Below, piece by piece: positions 6,620-6,831 of a stretch of 6,831 nucleotides of DNA. This stretch comes from Caldilineaceae bacterium. Lineage in GTDB: Bacteria; Chloroflexota; Anaerolineae; Caldilineales; Caldilineaceae. The notes beneath the pieces are model-generated. The model was not told where the DNA came from. It saw nothing but the letters and a program-made list of their open reading frames with translations, and did no database searches. The position numbers and the translations under genes were made by a program. Within the stretch, counting starts at the first letter, position 1, and each line of letters opens with the position of its first letter. The stretch spans positions 1 through 6,831 of the forward strand of contig JACSRH010000365.1 of assembly GCA_014879855.1 (NCBI GenBank), written 5' to 3'.

Positions 6620-6723
6620 GTGAGCACAGCTAAGCGTCAGATGAAATTGAATAAACACAGATGAGATCAAAGCAGCAATGTGTCTGCGCTCATTTGTGTT
6701 TATCAGCGCCTATCTGTGCTCAC
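6620..6723. repeat. 104-nt two-stem palindromic intergenic element
   Basis: Bases 6620-6636 pair with 6707-6723 at 15 of 17 positions, the outer 10 bp being perfect. Bases 6651-6665 pair with 6689-6703 at 14 of 15. The two stems are separated by an asymmetric 14/3-nt internal loop and closed by a 23-nt loop (6666-6688). The right half is also four consecutive 10-nt units (6684-6723) with approximate consensus YTGYGYTYAT, and the left half carries similar units in the opposite orientation. It lies in the hisI upstream region, so it may be a leader hairpin or a dispersed palindromic repeat. Confidence 0.75.
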
Positions 6724-6796
6724 TTTATACTGACTATAGCCAGCTTCATACCTAACGCGCCGCTACTGACCGCTAGGTTAAGTATTTTTGCGGAAC
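6724..6796. other. AT-richer intergenic spacer, nothing assigned
   Basis: No gene or convincing promoter is visible. Minus-strand TATAGT and TATAAA near 6724-6740 could serve as -10 elements for hisI, but I find no -35 match at normal spacing. CCGCTA occurs twice, 10 bp apart, around 6760-6775. Confidence 0.4.
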
Positions 6797-6830
6797 ATCT
6801 TCCCGGAAGCTTTGGAGCTTCCGGGAAGAT
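6797..6830. terminator. Perfect 15-bp hairpin, possible terminator, at the window edge
   Basis: Arms 6797-6811 and 6816-6830 are exact reverse complements around a TTGG tetraloop, with a GC-rich middle (TTCCCGGAAG). On the plus strand the arm is followed by a T and then the window ends, so a U-tract cannot be judged. On the minus strand no T-run follows. No plus-strand gene lies immediately to the left. It may terminate a gene beyond the edge or be a dispersed palindrome. Confidence 0.4.
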
Positions 6831-6831
6831 T

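Noticed and set aside
6650..6690. Possible hisI promoter TTGCTG / 17 bp / TTTATT on the minus strand
   Set aside because: Matches are only 3/6 and 4/6 and lie within the palindrome loop and stem, so it is not convincing without a mapped start.

Overview
The window looks like ordinary chromosomal DNA from a GC-rich bacterium. All nine protein genes follow bacterial conventions: tight spacing, stop/start overlaps and Shine-Dalgarno (SD) sites. No transposase, phage gene, CRISPR array, tRNA or rRNA is visible. The gene flavour (long-chain-type acyl-CoA dehydrogenase, several Rossmann oxidoreductases, separate hisI and hisE) and the short-period intergenic repeats would suit an environmental lineage such as Chloroflexota. 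That placement is a low-confidence inference with no marker gene behind it.

Layout. Bases 1-2240 hold three plus-strand genes packed almost end to end: the 3' part of an acyl-CoA dehydrogenase, an NAD-dependent epimerase/dehydratase-like protein, and an unnamed 197-residue protein with a PD-(D/E)XK-nuclease-like motif. They converge at about 2241-2292 on a minus-strand block that fills the rest of the window. Read in transcription order (right to left), that block is hisI, hisE, nudC, a marR-type regulator, a TIGR01777-family (YfcH-like) epimerase and a retinol-dehydrogenase-like SDR. The last three form a compact operon: 3 bp separate marR from the epimerase gene, and the epimerase and SDR genes overlap by 8 bp.

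Regulation. The clearest regulatory element lies in front of marR. A near-consensus sigma-70 promoter (TTGACA, 17 bp, TATATT) has its -10 box inside a perfect 16-bp inverted repeat with a 4-nt spacer. The other arm of that repeat contains the marR SD. This is a strong candidate for an autoregulatory operator controlling the three-gene operon.

Intergenic repeats. Each gap in the hisI-hisE-nudC stretch holds a different short-period repeat: a 104-nt two-stem palindrome built partly from 10-nt units upstream of hisI, four 8-nt units between hisI and hisE, and a 15-bp tandem repeat plus an inverted repeat between hisE and nudC. A perfect 15-bp hairpin closes the right edge.

How the genes work together. 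HisI and HisE catalyse adjacent early steps of histidine synthesis. NudC cleaves NAD(H) and NAD caps on RNA. The marR operon probably links a small-molecule signal to two reductase-type enzymes of unknown substrate. The plus-strand genes suggest acyl-CoA oxidation next to an unassigned NAD(P)-dependent enzyme. I see no clear new multi-gene system. The most distinctive elements are the marR operator-promoter, the repeat-filled his/nudC gaps and the nuclease-like orphan.
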